Positions 23,539-36,300 of a DNA stretch of 64,000 bases are shown here, piece by piece. The notes under the pieces were generated by a model, which had not been told where the DNA came from, ran no database searches, and worked only from the letters and a program-made list of their open reading frames with translations. The stretch is from Haematobia irritans (Eukaryota > Arthropoda > Insecta > Diptera > Muscidae): contig NC_134397.1 of NCBI RefSeq assembly GCF_050003625.1, positions 73,821,551-73,885,550 on the forward strand, written 5' to 3'. A program made the translations under genes and the position numbers. Positions within the stretch are counted from its first letter, which is position 1; each line of letters starts with the position of its first letter.

Positions 23539-23567
23539 TAATATCGCCGTCTAATAGACCGATATTA
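23539..23567. other. 29-bp imperfect palindrome between pol and 3' LTR
   Basis: Arms TAATATCG (23539-23546) and CGATATTA (23560-23567) enclose a second inverted repeat GTCTA/TAGAC around a single A, with two unpaired C on the left arm. This is a 13-bp stem with one 2-nt bulge. It occupies the position, 8 bp before the 3' LTR, where a polypurine tract is expected. No purine run is visible in 23522-23575. Confidence 0.8.
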
Positions 23568-23805
23568 CCCGGTTTTGTGATGAATATTTTTTTTTGTCTT
23601 ACATGTAAATGTATATCACTATGATGTAGTCACTGAAATGTTTGATGGGTCTTGTACAGAGTTTGGCCCAATAACGTATATACGGGTATATATAACTACA
23701 ATTTGACTCTCAATGGCTTTGCTCTTTACTCTCCAAGTAGAAACATCTGTAGGATTTCGAAGTCCAACGGGGTAAACATTGTTTTAGTCAGCAGGTCTCT
23801 CATGG

Positions 23806-23886
23806 GTTGCAATGGCTTGGTTGGTAGAACGTTGGCCTCGAATGACTGGTGACCCCGGTTCAAACCCCAGCGAGGGTTGTTTTTTT
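23806..23886 (+). ncRNA. tRNA-like segment, 3' LTR copy of module 1
   Basis: Same sequence as module 1 of the 5' LTR: A box at 23813-23824, B box at 23857-23867, followed by the same T8 run. Confidence 0.5.
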
Positions 23887-24120
23887 TATAATTACTATTA
23901 GTATTTTTTCTTTTTTTTATTTTATAATTCATATTTTTCTTATTGTCATTTCGAGCCAAGGGCAAACGGTCATGAGACAAACTATTCTCAGGTAATTGTT
24001 GACCAAAGTGTGAGAACTAAAACTGTATTTTTTTTAGAACATAGCGGTCGATATCTTTCAAATTTCACACCATTCCTATATTGATCTTAGTGGTGGGAAG
24101 TGATCTAGTTCCTCAGCTCA

Positions 24121-24128
24121 TATAAATA
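24121..24128 (+). promoter_or_regulatory. candidate TATA box, 3' LTR copy
   Basis: Same TATAAATA as in the 5' LTR. If functional here it would direct transcription out of the element into the right satellite array, in the + direction. Confidence 0.25.
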
Positions 24129-24961
24129 AAATTGCACCAGGGTATGAGCTTGCTTTTGTTTTTCAAGCGCAGTACAGGAAACATTCTCAATAATAAGTGT
24201 TTGAATGTAAGAATTGAAAGCTGTAACAATTGAACGAGAACCAATTGTTCATAATTGAATTTTTTTTTACAAAATTCTACCTTAAATTATTGCGGTAAAT
24301 CTAGTGCAAAAAGTTATTGTGAATCTGATATAATTTGCCTAATTTCCTTTAGGTAATTTGAGGGAGTTTTCAATTAAGAGGCATTAAATTCCTGCCAATT
24401 TATTATTTGCGCGAAATTTTGTTTTTGGGTATTCATGCTGTAAATGTTTAAAGGCTGAATTTTATTTCTTTTTTGAGGTAAGAGTTTTTAAAGCATGACA
24501 GTGGTGTGGAAATTTACAAAAAAAAAAAATCTATTTTTTTTTTTGTAACAGATAAACGCAATTTCATTAATTTTGGAGAGGGTTTCCCACCCTGAAGTAA
24601 CCTAAAGAAATTCCTCGTTTATGAGTTATTTCCACAACAGTAAATAAGAAGAATTTCTGTTCTGATAAATTTCTGTGAGGCGAAATTGTAACCAACAATC
24701 ATCGGAGGATTCGGTGATACACCTGGAAATACCAAAGCCCAGTGCTCCTATCCTTTTGTCCAAGAGTGTGCCCATTCTCAACCAAAGGCCTATCAACAGG
24801 CGGAAGCTTTTAGCCACTCATAGATACTCTGTTGTGTGAGAGTATATCACCCAATTGGAGAGAATCTAAAAATAACTCTCTCACCAGCTGGTGGTTTGTT
24901 CAACGAGACCACCATTGACTCCCAGTGATCCATGTCTTGCAAATGCTGCATATCGGCCACA

Positions 24962-25041
24962 TCAGCCGCTAGCCCAGAGCGCTAAAGCGCCGACTGAAAA
25001 CCAACCATATCTAGCGATCCAAGTTCAAACCCCCAGAATGT
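24962..25041 (+). ncRNA. tRNA-Leu/Ser-like segment, 3' LTR copy of module 2
   Basis: Same as module 2: A-box region starting at 24970, B-box-like motif at 25022-25032. Confidence 0.45.
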
Positions 25042-26103
25042 TGTTATATATGTATGAATTTAATTATTACAATTTTATCAGCCAGGCATATGCATAAAAT
25101 CATCAATTTATCAATTTCATTCTTATTAACCAATTTATAGCTAGCTAAGGAAAGTAAAGTAAAGTTCAACAGCAAAAACAACAACATACGACCATGTTCA
25201 ACGAGGCCTCGGAGATCACCATCGAATGTTAAGTTCTTAACTTTGGCTAAAACCCACAACCAAGGAACAAAATAACACAAACTGAAAACAACAAAACAAA
25301 AAAAAAAAGTAAGTTTTGATATAAAAATAACATTGATAAATTTGATTTACATGCATATGAAAAAAAAAATGAAAATGAGAAAAAAAAAATCACTAAGAAA
25401 GTTTAATTAATTGAATTTCGAAAATTTTGAATTAATAATTCCCAAAATTTAGTAGAAAAAAAAAAAGAAAAAAAAACTTAAAAAAAATATAAAATCCTTG
25501 GAATTAGTATCCTTTCCACGTTAATTTAACTGATCCTCACTAAAATACTTCATGTCCAAATTTAACAAATATTAGAGTCCTGCCACAGGATATTTGTAGT
25601 TTATTTTTTCTTAATATAATTTCAGTTAAAATTCCGTGGAAAGAGAATTTACAATCACAAAATTTATCTAAACGATTTTGCAATATGCTCTTACAATTGT
25701 CCTTGAATTTAATTGTTTATTTAACTACCAGATATTTTTGAAAACTCGTATTATGTACTTTAATTAAAATATTAGAAATATAATGAAAATAATTTTTAAA
25801 ATGAATCCTTAAACTTTTCAATATTCTTACGTGGGTGATGTAAATGTAGGGTAATATCTGAGTAGGGGTATTAGTAACATTGTAGGCCACTAATACCATG
25901 GCAGGGATAAGGGTAAAGAGGCCAAGGATTCCAGAACACCAGGAATTCCTTACAAAACAACTTTCCTCCAAGATAATTTGTTTAACATTAATTCTAACCA
26001 TTTGGGGTTTTGTTATGTGTGGTTAGATATTCCATCGTGTTCTATTTCATGTCTTTAGGGAGTCTATAATAATTTTGTTTATGTCCAGGATTGAAGGATA
26101 TCA

Positions 26104-26177
26104 GAGAATCTAGGGGACCCGAACCCCCCACCCGGCTGCTAGCTAGCGATCAACGGCTCCCTGTCTACCTAGATCTC
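26104..26177 (-). ncRNA. tRNA-like fold, 3' LTR copy of module 3
   Basis: Same as module 3 with six instead of seven C in the run. It lies about 140 bp from the LTR end and so close to the right satellite array. Confidence 0.35.
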
Positions 26178-26320
26178 GTATTATTTAAAATTTTATTTCG
26201 ACCCATACCTCGTATCCTGTTTTTCCACGTCCAACGATTGAGCACCTTCATCGGGAGAAACTAGACATAAAGGGTCCTGTGTTAAATTCAAAAAATTATG
26301 AAGTGTAGTTGGACATTACA

Positions 26321-26324
26321 GGGG
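26321..26324. repeat. target site duplication, right copy (GGGG)
   Basis: Right-hand copy of the 4-bp duplication. The fifth G at 26325 is the remaining base of the normal five-G monomer start, so the pre-insertion site is restored without loss or gain. Confidence 0.85.
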
Positions 26325-26669
26325 GTGGTCACGAATTATCGTCCTTTTCGCTCTAGGACGCTTAGTTTAGGAGATATGGCCAAAAGCAGTTATTCATATA
26401 AAAATTTCAATTTTGTTAGGATTTGGGTGGATTTTTCGATTTTTTGGGGGTGGTCACGAATTATCGTCCTTTTCGCTCTAGGACGCTTAGTTTAGGAGAT
26501 ATGGCCAAAAGAAGTTTTTCATATAAAAATGTAAATTTTTTTAGGATTTGGGTGGATTTTTCGATTTTTTGAGGGTGGTCACGAATTAAAGCCCTTTTCG
26601 CTCTAGGACGCTTAGTTTAGGAGATATGGCCAAAAGAAGTTTTTCATATAAAATTTTCAATTTTTTTAG

Positions 26670-27820
26670 GATTTGAGGGTGGTCACGAATTATCGTCCTT
26701 TTCGCTCTAGGATGCTTAGTTTAGGAGATATGGCCAAACGAAAATTTTCATATAAAAATTTCAATTTTGTTAGGATTTGGGTGGATTTTTCGATTTTTTG
26801 GGGGTGGTCACGAATTATCGTCCTTTTCGCTCTAGGACGCTTAGTTTAGGAGATATGGTCAAAAGAAGTTTTTCATATAAAAATTTAAATTTTTTTAGGA
26901 TTTGGGTGGATTTTTCGATTTTCGAGGGTGGTCACGAATTATCGTCCTTTTCGCTCTAGGACGCTTAGTTTAGGAGATATGGCCAAAAGAAGTTTTTCAT
27001 ATAAAAATTTCAATTTTTTTAGGATTTGGGTGGATTTTTCGATTTTTTGAGGGTGGTCACGAATTAAAGCCCTTTTCGCTCTAGGACGCTTAGTTTAGGA
27101 GATATGGCCAAAAGAAGTTTTTCATATAAAAATTTCAATTTTTTTAGGATTTGGGTGGATTTTTCGATTTTTTGGGGGTGGTCACGAATTAAAGCCCTTT
27201 TCGCTCTAGGACGCTTAGTTTAGGAGATATGGCCAAAAGAAGTTTTTCATATAAAAATTTCAATTTTTTTTAGGATTTGGGTGGATTTTTCGATTTTTTG
27301 AGGGTGGTCACGAATTATCGTCCTTTTCGCTCTAGGACGCTTAGTTTAGGAGATATGGCCAAAAGAAGTTTTTCATATAAAAATTTCAATTTTTTTAGGA
27401 TTTGGGTGGATTTTTCGATTTTTTGGGGGTGGTCACGAAATAAAGCCCTTTTCGCTCTAGGACGCTTAGTTTAGGAGATATGGCCAAAAGAAGTTTTTCA
27501 GATAAAATTTTCAATTTTTTTAGGATTTGAGGTTGGTCACGAATTATCGTCCTTTTCGCTCTAGGATGCTTAGTTTAGGAGATATGGCCAAACGAAATTT
27601 TTCATATAAAAATTTCAATTTTGTTAGGATTTGGGTGGATTTTTCGATTTTTTGGGGGTGGTCACGAATTATCGTCCTTTTCGCTCTAGGACGCTTAGTT
27701 TAGGAGATATGGTCAAAAGAAGTTTTTCATATAAAAATTTAAATTTTTTTAGGATTTGGGTGGATTTTTCGATTTTCGAGGGTGGTCACGAATTATCGTC
27801 CTTTTCGCTCTAGGACGCTT
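26670..27820 (+). repeat. 854-bp tandem duplication next to the retrotransposon
   Basis: Monomers with the linked variants ATATGGTCAAAAG and a short CGATTTTCGAGGG end occur at 26857-26930 and again 854 bp later, preceded in both cases by the short-monomer cassette. Confidence 0.7.
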
Positions 27821-30134
27821 AGTTTAGGAGATATGGCCAAAAGAAGTTTTTCATATAAAAATTTCAATTTTTTTAGGATTTGGTTGGATTTTTCGATTTT
27901 TTGGGGGTGGTCACGAATTAAAGCCCTTTTCGCTCTAGGACGCTTAGTTTAGGAGATATGGCCAAAAGAAGTTTTTCATATAAAAATTTCAATTTTTTTA
28001 GGATTTGGGTGGATTTTTCGATTTTTTGAGGGTGGTCACGAATTAAAGCCCTTTTCGCTCTAGGACGCTTAGTTTAGGAGATATGGCCAAAAGAAGTTTT
28101 TCATATAAAAATTTCAATTTTTTTAGGATTTGGGTGGATTTTTCGATTTTTTGAGGGTGGTCACGAATTATCGTCCTTTTCGCTCTAGGACGCTTAGTTT
28201 AGGAGATATGGCCAAAAGAAGTTTTTCATATAAAAATTTAATTTTTTTTAGGATTTGGTTGGATTTTTCGATTTTTTGAGGGTGGTCACGAATTATCGTC
28301 CTTTTCGCTCTAGGACGCTTAGTTTAGGAGATATGGCCAAAAGAAGTTTTTCATATAAAAATTTAAATTTTTTTAGGATTTGGGTGGATTTTTCGATTTT
28401 TTGAGGGTGGTCACGAATTGTCGTCCTTTTCGCTCTAGGACGCTTAGTTTAGGAGATATGGCCAAAAGAAGTTTTTCATATAAAAATTTCAATTTTTTTA
28501 AGATTTGGGTGGATTTTTCGATTTTTTGGGGGGTGGTCACGTATTAAAGCCCTTTTCGCTCTAGGACGCTTAGTTTAGGAGATATGGCCAAAAGAAGTTT
28601 TTCATATAAAAATTTCAATTTTTTTAGGATTTGGGTGGATTTTTCGATTTTTTGAGGGTGGTCACGAATTATCGTCCTCTTCGCTCTAGGACGCTTAGTT
28701 TAGGAGATATGGCCAAAAGAAGTTTTTCATATAAAAATTTAATTTTTTTTAGGATTTGGTTGGATTTTTCGATTTTTTGAGGGTGGTCACGAATTATCGT
28801 CCTTTTCGCTCTAGGACGCTTAGTTTAGGAGATATGGCCAAAAGAAGTTTTTCATATACAAATTTCAATTTTTTTAGGATTTGGGTGGATTTTTCGATTT
28901 TTTGAGGGTGGTCACGAATTGTCGTCCTTTTCGCTCTAGGACGCTTAGTTTAGGAGATATGGCCAAAAGAAGTTTTTCATATAAAAATTTCAATTTTTTT
29001 AAGATTTGGGTGGATTTTTCGATTTTTTGGGGGGTGGTCACGAATTATCGCCCTTTTCGCTCTAGGACGCTTAGTTTAGGAGATATGGCCAAAAGAAGTT
29101 TTTCATATAAAAATTTCAATTTTTTTAGGATTTGGGTGGATTTTTCGATTTTTTGAGGGTGGTCACGAATTGTCGTCCTTTTCGCTCTAGGACGCTTAGT
29201 TTAGGAGATATGGCCAAAAGAAGTTTTTCATATAAAAATTTCAATTTTTTTAGGATTTGGGTGGATTTTTCGATTTTTTGAGGGTGGTCACGAATTGTCG
29301 TCCTTTTCGCTCTAGGACGCTTAGTTTAGGAGATATGGCCAAAAGAAGTTTTTCATATAAAAATTTCAATTTTTTTAAGATTTGGGTGGATTTTTCGATT
29401 TTTTGGGGGGTGGTCACGAATTATCGCCCTTTTCGCTCTAGGACGCTTAGTTTAGGAGATATGGCCAAAAGAAGTTTTTCATATAAAAATTTCAATTTTT
29501 TTAGGATTTGGGTGGATTTTTCGATTTTTTGAGGGTGCTCACGAATTGTCGTCCTTTTCGCTCTAGGACGCTTAGTTTAGGAGATATGGCCAAAAGAAGT
29601 TTTTCATATAAAAATTTCAATTTTTTTAGGATTTGAGGGTGGTCACGAATTATCGTCCTTTTCGCTCAAGGATGCTTAGTTTAGGAGATATGGCCAAACG
29701 AAATTTTTCATATAAAAATTTCAATTTTGTTAGGATTTGGGTGGATTTTTCGATTTTTTGGGGGTGGTCACGAATTATCGTCCTTTTCGCTCTAGGACGC
29801 TTAGTTTAGGAGATATGGCCAAAAGAAGTTTTTCATATAAAAATTTAAATTTTTTTAGGATTTGGGTGGATTTTTCGATTTTTTGAGGGTGGTCACGAAT
29901 TATCGTCCTTTTCGCTCTAGGACGCTTAGTTTAGGAGATATGGCCAAAATAAGTTTTTCATATAAAAATTTCAATTTTTTTAGGATTTGGTTGGATTTTT
30001 CGATTTTTTGGGGGTGGTCACGAAATATCGCCCTTTTCGCTCTAGGACGCTTAGTTTAGGAGATATGGCCAAAAGAAGTTTTTCATATAAAAATTTCAAT
30101 TTTTTTAGGATTTGGGTGGATTATTCGATTTTTT

Positions 30135-30346
30135 GAGGGTGGTCACGAATTAAAGCCCTTTTCGCTCTAGGACGCTTAGTTTAGGAGATATGGCCAAAAG
30201 AAGTTTTTCATATAAAAATTTCAATTTTTTTAGGAATCAAAGCCCTTTTCGCTCTAGGACGCTTAGTTTAGGAGATATGGCCAAAAGAAGTTTTTCATAT
30301 AAAAATTTCATTTTTTTTAGGATTTGGTTGAATTTTTCGATTTTTT
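30135..30346 (+). repeat. monomer pair with 38-bp deletion
   Basis: TTTTTTTAGGAATC is followed directly by AAAGCCC, so the GGATTTGGGTGG to CACGAATT interval is lost. The remaining pair is 212 instead of 250 bp. Confidence 0.8.
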
Positions 30347-33300
30347 GAGGGTGGTCACGAATTATCGTCCTTTTCGCTCTAGGACGCTTAGTTTAGGAGA
30401 TATGGCCAAAAGAAGTTTTTCATATACAAATTTCAATTTTTTTAGGATTTGGGTGAATTTTTCGATTTTTTGAGGGTGGTCACGAATTGTCGTCCTTTTC
30501 GCTCTAGGACGCTTAGTTTAGGAGATATGGCCAAAAGAAGTTTTTCATATAAAAATTTAAATTTTTTTAGGATTTGGGTGGATTTTTCGATTTTTTGAGG
30601 GTGGTCACGAATTATCGTCCTTTTCGCTCTAGGACGCTTAGTTTAGGAGATATGGCAAAAAGAAGGTTTTCATATAAAAATTTAAATTTTTTTAGGATTT
30701 GGGTGGATTTTTCGATTTTTTGAGGGTGGTCACGAATTATCGTCCTTTTCGCTCTAGGACGCTTAGTTTAGGAGATATGGCCAAAAGAAGATTTTCATAT
30801 AAAAATTTCAATTTTTTTAGGATTTGGTTGGATTTTTCGATTTTTTGGGGGTGGTCACGAATTATCGCCCTTTTCGCTCTAGGACGCTTAGTTTAGGAGA
30901 TATGGCCAAAAGAAGTTTTTCATATAAAAATTTCAATTTTTTTAGGATTTGGGTGGATTTTTCGATTTTTTGAGGGTGGTCACGAATTAAAGCCCTTTTC
31001 GCTCTAGGACGCTTAGTTAGGAGATATGGCCAAAACAAGTTTTTCATTTAAAAATTTCAATTTTTTTAGGATTTGGGTGGATTTTTCGATTTTTTGGGGG
31101 TGGTCACGAATTAAAGCCCTTTTCGCTCTAGGACGCTTAGTTTAGGAGATATGGCCAAAAGAAGTTTTTCATATAAAAATTTCATTTTTTTAGGATTTGG
31201 TTGGATTTTTCGATTTTTTGAGGGTGGTCACGAATTATCGTCCTTTTCGCTCTAGGACGCTTAGTTTAGGAGATATGGCCAAAAGAAGTTTTTCATATAC
31301 AAATTTCAATTTTTTTAGGATTTGGGTGGATTTTTCGATTTTTTGAGGGTGGTCACGAATTGTCGTCCTTTTCGCTCTAGGACGCTTAGTTTAGGAGATA
31401 TGGCCAAAAGAAGTTTTTCATATAAAAATTTCAATTTTTTTAAGATTTGGTTGGATTTTTCGATTTTTTGGGGGTGGTCACGAATTATCGCCCTTTTCGC
31501 TATAGGACGCTTAGTTTAGGAGATATGGCCAAAAGAAGTTTTTCATATAAAAATTTCAATTTTTTTAGGATTTGGGTGGATTTTTCGATTTTTTGAGGGT
31601 GGTCACGAATTATCGCCCTTTTCGCTCTAGGACGCTTAGTTTAGGAGATATGGCCAAAAGAAGTTTTTCATACAAAAATTTCAATTTTTTTAGGATTTGG
31701 GTGGATTTTTCGATTTTGTGAGGGTGGTCACGAATTAAAGCCCTTTTCGCTCTAGGACGCTTAGTTTAGGAGATATGGCCAAAAGAAGTTTTTCATATAA
31801 AAATTTAAATTTTTTAGGATTTGGGTGGATTTTTCGATTTTTTGGGGGTGGTCACGAATTATCGTCCTTTTCGCTCTAGGACGCTTAGTTTAGGAGATAT
31901 GGCCAAAAGAAGTTTTTCATATAAAAATTTCAACTTTTTTAGGATTTGGGTGGATTTTTCGATTTTTTGGGGGTGGTCACGAATTATCCTCCTTTTCGCT
32001 CTAGGACGCTTAGTTTAGGAGATATGGCCAAAAGAAGTTTTTCATATAAAAATTTCAATTTTTTTAGGATTTGGTTGGATTTTTCGATTTTTTGGGGGTG
32101 GTCACGAATTATCGTCCTTTTCGCTCTAGGACGCTTAGTTTAGGAGATATGGCCAAAAGAAGTTTTTCATATAAAAATTTCAATTTTTTTTAGGATTTGG
32201 ATGGATTTTTCGATTTTTTGAGGGTGGTCACGAATTATCGTCCTTTTCGCTCTAGGACGCTTAGTTTAGGAGATATGGCCAAAAGAAGTTTTTCATATAA
32301 AAATGTCAATTTTTTTAGGATTTGGTTGGATTTTTCGATTTTTTGGGGGTGGTCACGAATTATCGTCCTTTTCGCTCTAGGACGCTTAGTTTAGGAGATA
32401 TGGCCAAAAGAAGTTTTTCATATAAAAATTTCAATTTTTTTTAGGATTTGGGTGGATTTTTCGATTTTTTGAGGGTGGTCACGAATTATCGTCCTTTTCG
32501 CTCTAGGACGCTTAGTTTAGGAGATATGGCCAAAAGAAGTTTTTCATATAAAAATGTCAATTTTTTTAGGATTTGGTTGGATTTTTCGATTTTTTGGGGG
32601 TGGTCACGAATTATCCTCCTTTTCGCTCTAGGACGCTTAGTTTAGGAGATATGGCCAAAAGAAGTTTTTCATATAAAAATTTCAATTTTTTTAGGATTTG
32701 AGGGTGGTCACGAATTATCGTCCTTTTCGCTCTAGGATGCTTAGTTTAGGAGATATGGCCAAACGAAATTTTTCATATACAAATTTCAATTTTGTTAGGA
32801 TTTGGGTGGATTTTTCGATTTTTTGGGGGTGGTCACGAATTATCGTCCTTTTCGCTCTAGGACGCTTAGTTTAGGAGATATGGCCAAAAGAAGTTTTTCA
32901 TATAAAAATTTTAATTTTTTTAGGATTTGGGTGGATTTTTCGATTTTTTGAGGGTGGTCACGAATTAAAGCCCTTTTCGCTCTAGGACGCTTAGTTTAGG
33001 AGATATGGCCAAAAGAAGTTTTTCATATAAAAATTTCATTTTTTTTAGGATTTGGGTGGATTTTTCGATTTTTTGGGGGTGGTCACGAATTAAAGCCCTT
33101 TTCGCTCTAGGACGCTTAGTTTAGGAGATATGGCCAAAAGAAGTTTTTCATATAAAAATTTCAATTTTTTTTAGGATTTGGGTGGATTTTTCGATTTTTT
33201 GAGGGTGGTCACGAATTATCGTCCTTTTCGCTCTAGGACGCTTAGTTTAGGAGATATGGCCAAAAGAAGTTTTTCATATAAAAATGTCAATTTTTTTAGG

Positions 33301-36300
33301 ATTTGGGTGGATTTTTCGATTTTTTGAGGGTGGTCACGAATTAAAGCCCTTTTCGCTCTAGGACGCTTAGTTTAGGAGATATGGCCAAAAGAAGTTTTTC
33401 ATATAAAATTTTCAATTTTTTTAGGATTTGAGGTTGGTCACGAATTATCGTCCTTTTCGCTCTAGGATGCTTAGTTTAGGAGATATGGCCAAACGAAATT
33501 TTTCATATAAAAATTTCATTTTGTTAGGATTTGGGTGGATTTTTCGATTTTTTGGGGGTGGTCACGAATTATCGTCCTTTTCGCTCTAGGACGCTTAGTT
33601 TAGGAGATATGGCCAAAAGAAGTTTTTCATATAAAAATGTCAATTTTTTTAGGATTTGGTTGGATTTTTCGATTTTTTGGGGGTGGTCACGAATTATCGT
33701 CCTTTTCGCTCTAGGACGCTTAGTTTAGGAGATATGGCCAAAAGAAGTGTTTCATATAAAAATTTCAATTTTGTTAGGATTTGGGTGGATTTTTCGATTT
33801 TTTGGGGGTGGTCACGAATTATCGTCCTTTTCGCTCTAGGACGCTTAGTTTAGGAGATATGGCCAAAAGAAGTTTTTCATATAAAAATGTCAATTTTTTT
33901 AGGATTTGGGTGGATTTTTCGATTTTTTGAGGGTGGTCACGAATTAAAGCCCTTTTCGCTCTAGGACGCTTAGTTTAGGAGATATGGCCAAAAGAAGTTT
34001 TTCATATAAAAATGTCAATTTTTTTAGGATTTGGGTGGATTTTTCGATTTTTTGAGGGTGGTCACGAATTAAAGCCCTTTTCGCTCTAGGACGCTTAGTT
34101 TAGGAGATATGGCCAAAAGAAGTTTTTCATATAAAATTTTCAATTTTTTTAGGATTTGAGGTTGGTCACGAATTATCGTCCTTTTCGCTCTAGGATGCTT
34201 AGTTTAGGAGATATGGCCAAACGAAATTTTTCATATAAAAATTTCATTTTGTTAGGATTTGGGTGGATTTTTCGATTTTTTGGGGGTGGTCACGAATTAT
34301 CGTCCTTTTCGCTCTAGGACGCTTAGTTTAGGAGATATGGCCAAAAGAAGTTTTTCATATAAAAATTTCAATTTTTTTAGGATTTGGGTGGATTTTTCGA
34401 TTTTTTGGGGGTGGTCACGAATTAAAGCCCTTTTCGCTCTAGGACGCTTAGTTTAGGAGATATGGCCAAAAGAAGTTTTTCATATAAAAATTTCAATTTT
34501 TTTTAGGATTTGGGTGGATTTTTCGATTTTTTGAGGGTGGTCACGAATTATCGTCCTTTTCGCTCTAGGACGCTTAGTTTAGGAGATATGGCCAAAAGAA
34601 GTTTTTCATATAAAAATGTCAATTTTTTTAGGATTTGGGTGGATTTTTCGATTTTTTGAGGGTGGTCACGAATTAAAGCCCTTTTCGCTCTAGGACGCTT
34701 AGTTTAGGAGATATGGCCAAAAGAAGTTTTTCATATAAAATTTTCAATTTTTTTAGGATTTGAGGTTGGTCACGAATTATCGTCCTTTTCGCTCTAGGAT
34801 GCTTAGTTTAGGAGATATGGCCAAACGAAATTTTTCATATAAAAATTTCATTTTGTTAGGATTTGGGTGGATTTTTCGATTTTTTGGGGGTGGTCACGAA
34901 TTATCGTCCTTTTCGCTCTAGGACGCTTAGTTTAGGAGATATGGCCAAAAGAAGTTTTTCATATAAAAATTTCAATTTTTTTAGGATTTGGGTGGATTTT
35001 TCGATTTTTTGGGGGTGGTCACGAATTAAAGCCCTTTTCGCTCTAGGACGCTTAGTTTAGGAGATATGGCCAAAAGAAGTTTTTCATATAAAAATTTCAA
35101 TTTTTTTAGGATTTGGGTGGATTTTTCGATTTTTTGAGGGTGGTCACGAATTATCGTCCTTTTCGCTCTAGGACGCTTAGTTTAGGAGATATGGCCAAAA
35201 GAAGTTTTTCATATAAAAATGTCAATTTTTTTAGGATTTGTGGATTTTTCGATTTTTTGAGGGTGGTCACGAATTAAAGCCCTTTTCGCTCTAGGACGCT
35301 TAGTTTAGGAGATATGGCCAAAAGAAGTTTTTCATATAAAAATTTCAATTTTTTTAGGATTTGGGTGGATTTTTCGATTTTTTGGGGGTGGTCACGAATT
35401 AAAGCCCTTTTCGCTCTAGGATGCTTAGTTTAGGAGATATGGCCAAACGAAATTTTTCATATAAAAATTTCAATTTTGTTAGGATTTGGGTGGATTTTTC
35501 GATTTTTTGGGGGTGGTCACGAATTATCGTCCTTTTCGCTCTAGGACGCTTAGTTTAGGAGATATGGCCAAAAGAAGTTTTTCATATAAAAATTTCAATT
35601 TTTTTAGGATTTGGGTGGATTTTTCATTTTTTGAGGGTGGTCACGAATTATCGTCCTTTTCGCTCTAGGACGCTTAGTTTAGGAGATATGGCCAAAAGAA
35701 GTTTTTCATATAAAATTTTCAATTTTTTTAGGATTTGAGGTTGGTCACGAATTATCGTCCTTTTCGCTCTAGGATGCTTAGTTTAGGAGATATGGCCAAA
35801 CGAAATTTTTCATATAAAAATTTCAATTTTGTTAGGATTTGGGTGGATTTTTCGGGGGTGGTCACGAATTATCGCCCTTTTCGCTCTAGGACGCTTAGTT
35901 TAGGAGATATGGCCAAAAGAAGTTTTTCATATAAAAATTTAAATTTGTTTAGGATTTGGGTGGATTTTTCGATTTTTTGAGGGTGGTCACGAATTATCGT
36001 CCTTTTCGCTCTAGGACGCTTAGTTTAGGAGATATGGCCAAAAGAAGTTTTTCATATAAAAATTTCAATTTTTTTAGGATTTGGTTGGATTTTTCGATTT
36101 TTTGGGGGTGGTCACGAATTATCGCCCTTTTCGCTCTAGGACGCTTAGTTTAGGAGATATGGCCGAAAGAAGTTTTTCATATAAAAATTTCAATTTTTTT
36201 AGGATTTGGGTGGATTTTTCGATTTTTTGAGGGTGGTCACGGAGTAAAGCCCTTTTCGCTCTAGGACGCTTAGTTTAGGAGATATGGCCAAAAGAAGTTT

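Larger units (their letters stand above)
15115..26320 (+). mobile_element. complete Ty3/gypsy-type LTR retrotransposon, 11.2 kb
   Basis: An 11,206-bp element bounded by two direct LTRs that start TGTGATG and end CATTACA (5'-TG...CA-3'), flanked by a GGGG target duplication. The internal region is 5715 bp: PBS, leader, gag, -1 frameshift, pol, then a short spacer. The domain order PR-RT-RNaseH-IN places it in Ty3/gypsy (Metaviridae). The tRNA-Lys PBS, long LTRs, absence of env and the NASERVNR-type integrase motif recall Osvaldo/Ulysses-like insect elements. That lineage is inferred from memory of the families and needs a tree. Both main frames are open and the LTRs are nearly identical, so the element is young and may be active. 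It is the only non-satellite DNA in the window. Confidence 0.96.
23576..26320 (+). repeat. 3' LTR, 2745 bp
   Basis: Second LTR copy, beginning TGTGATGAAT 54 bp after the pol stop codon and ending GGACATTACA directly against satellite DNA. It matches the 5' LTR throughout except for homopolymer lengths. The near identity implies very few or no mutations since insertion, because the two LTRs are copied from one template at integration. Confidence 0.95.

Noticed and set aside
23522..23575. env gene or third ORF
   Set aside because: Only 54 bp separate the pol stop from the 3' LTR; no envelope frame exists.
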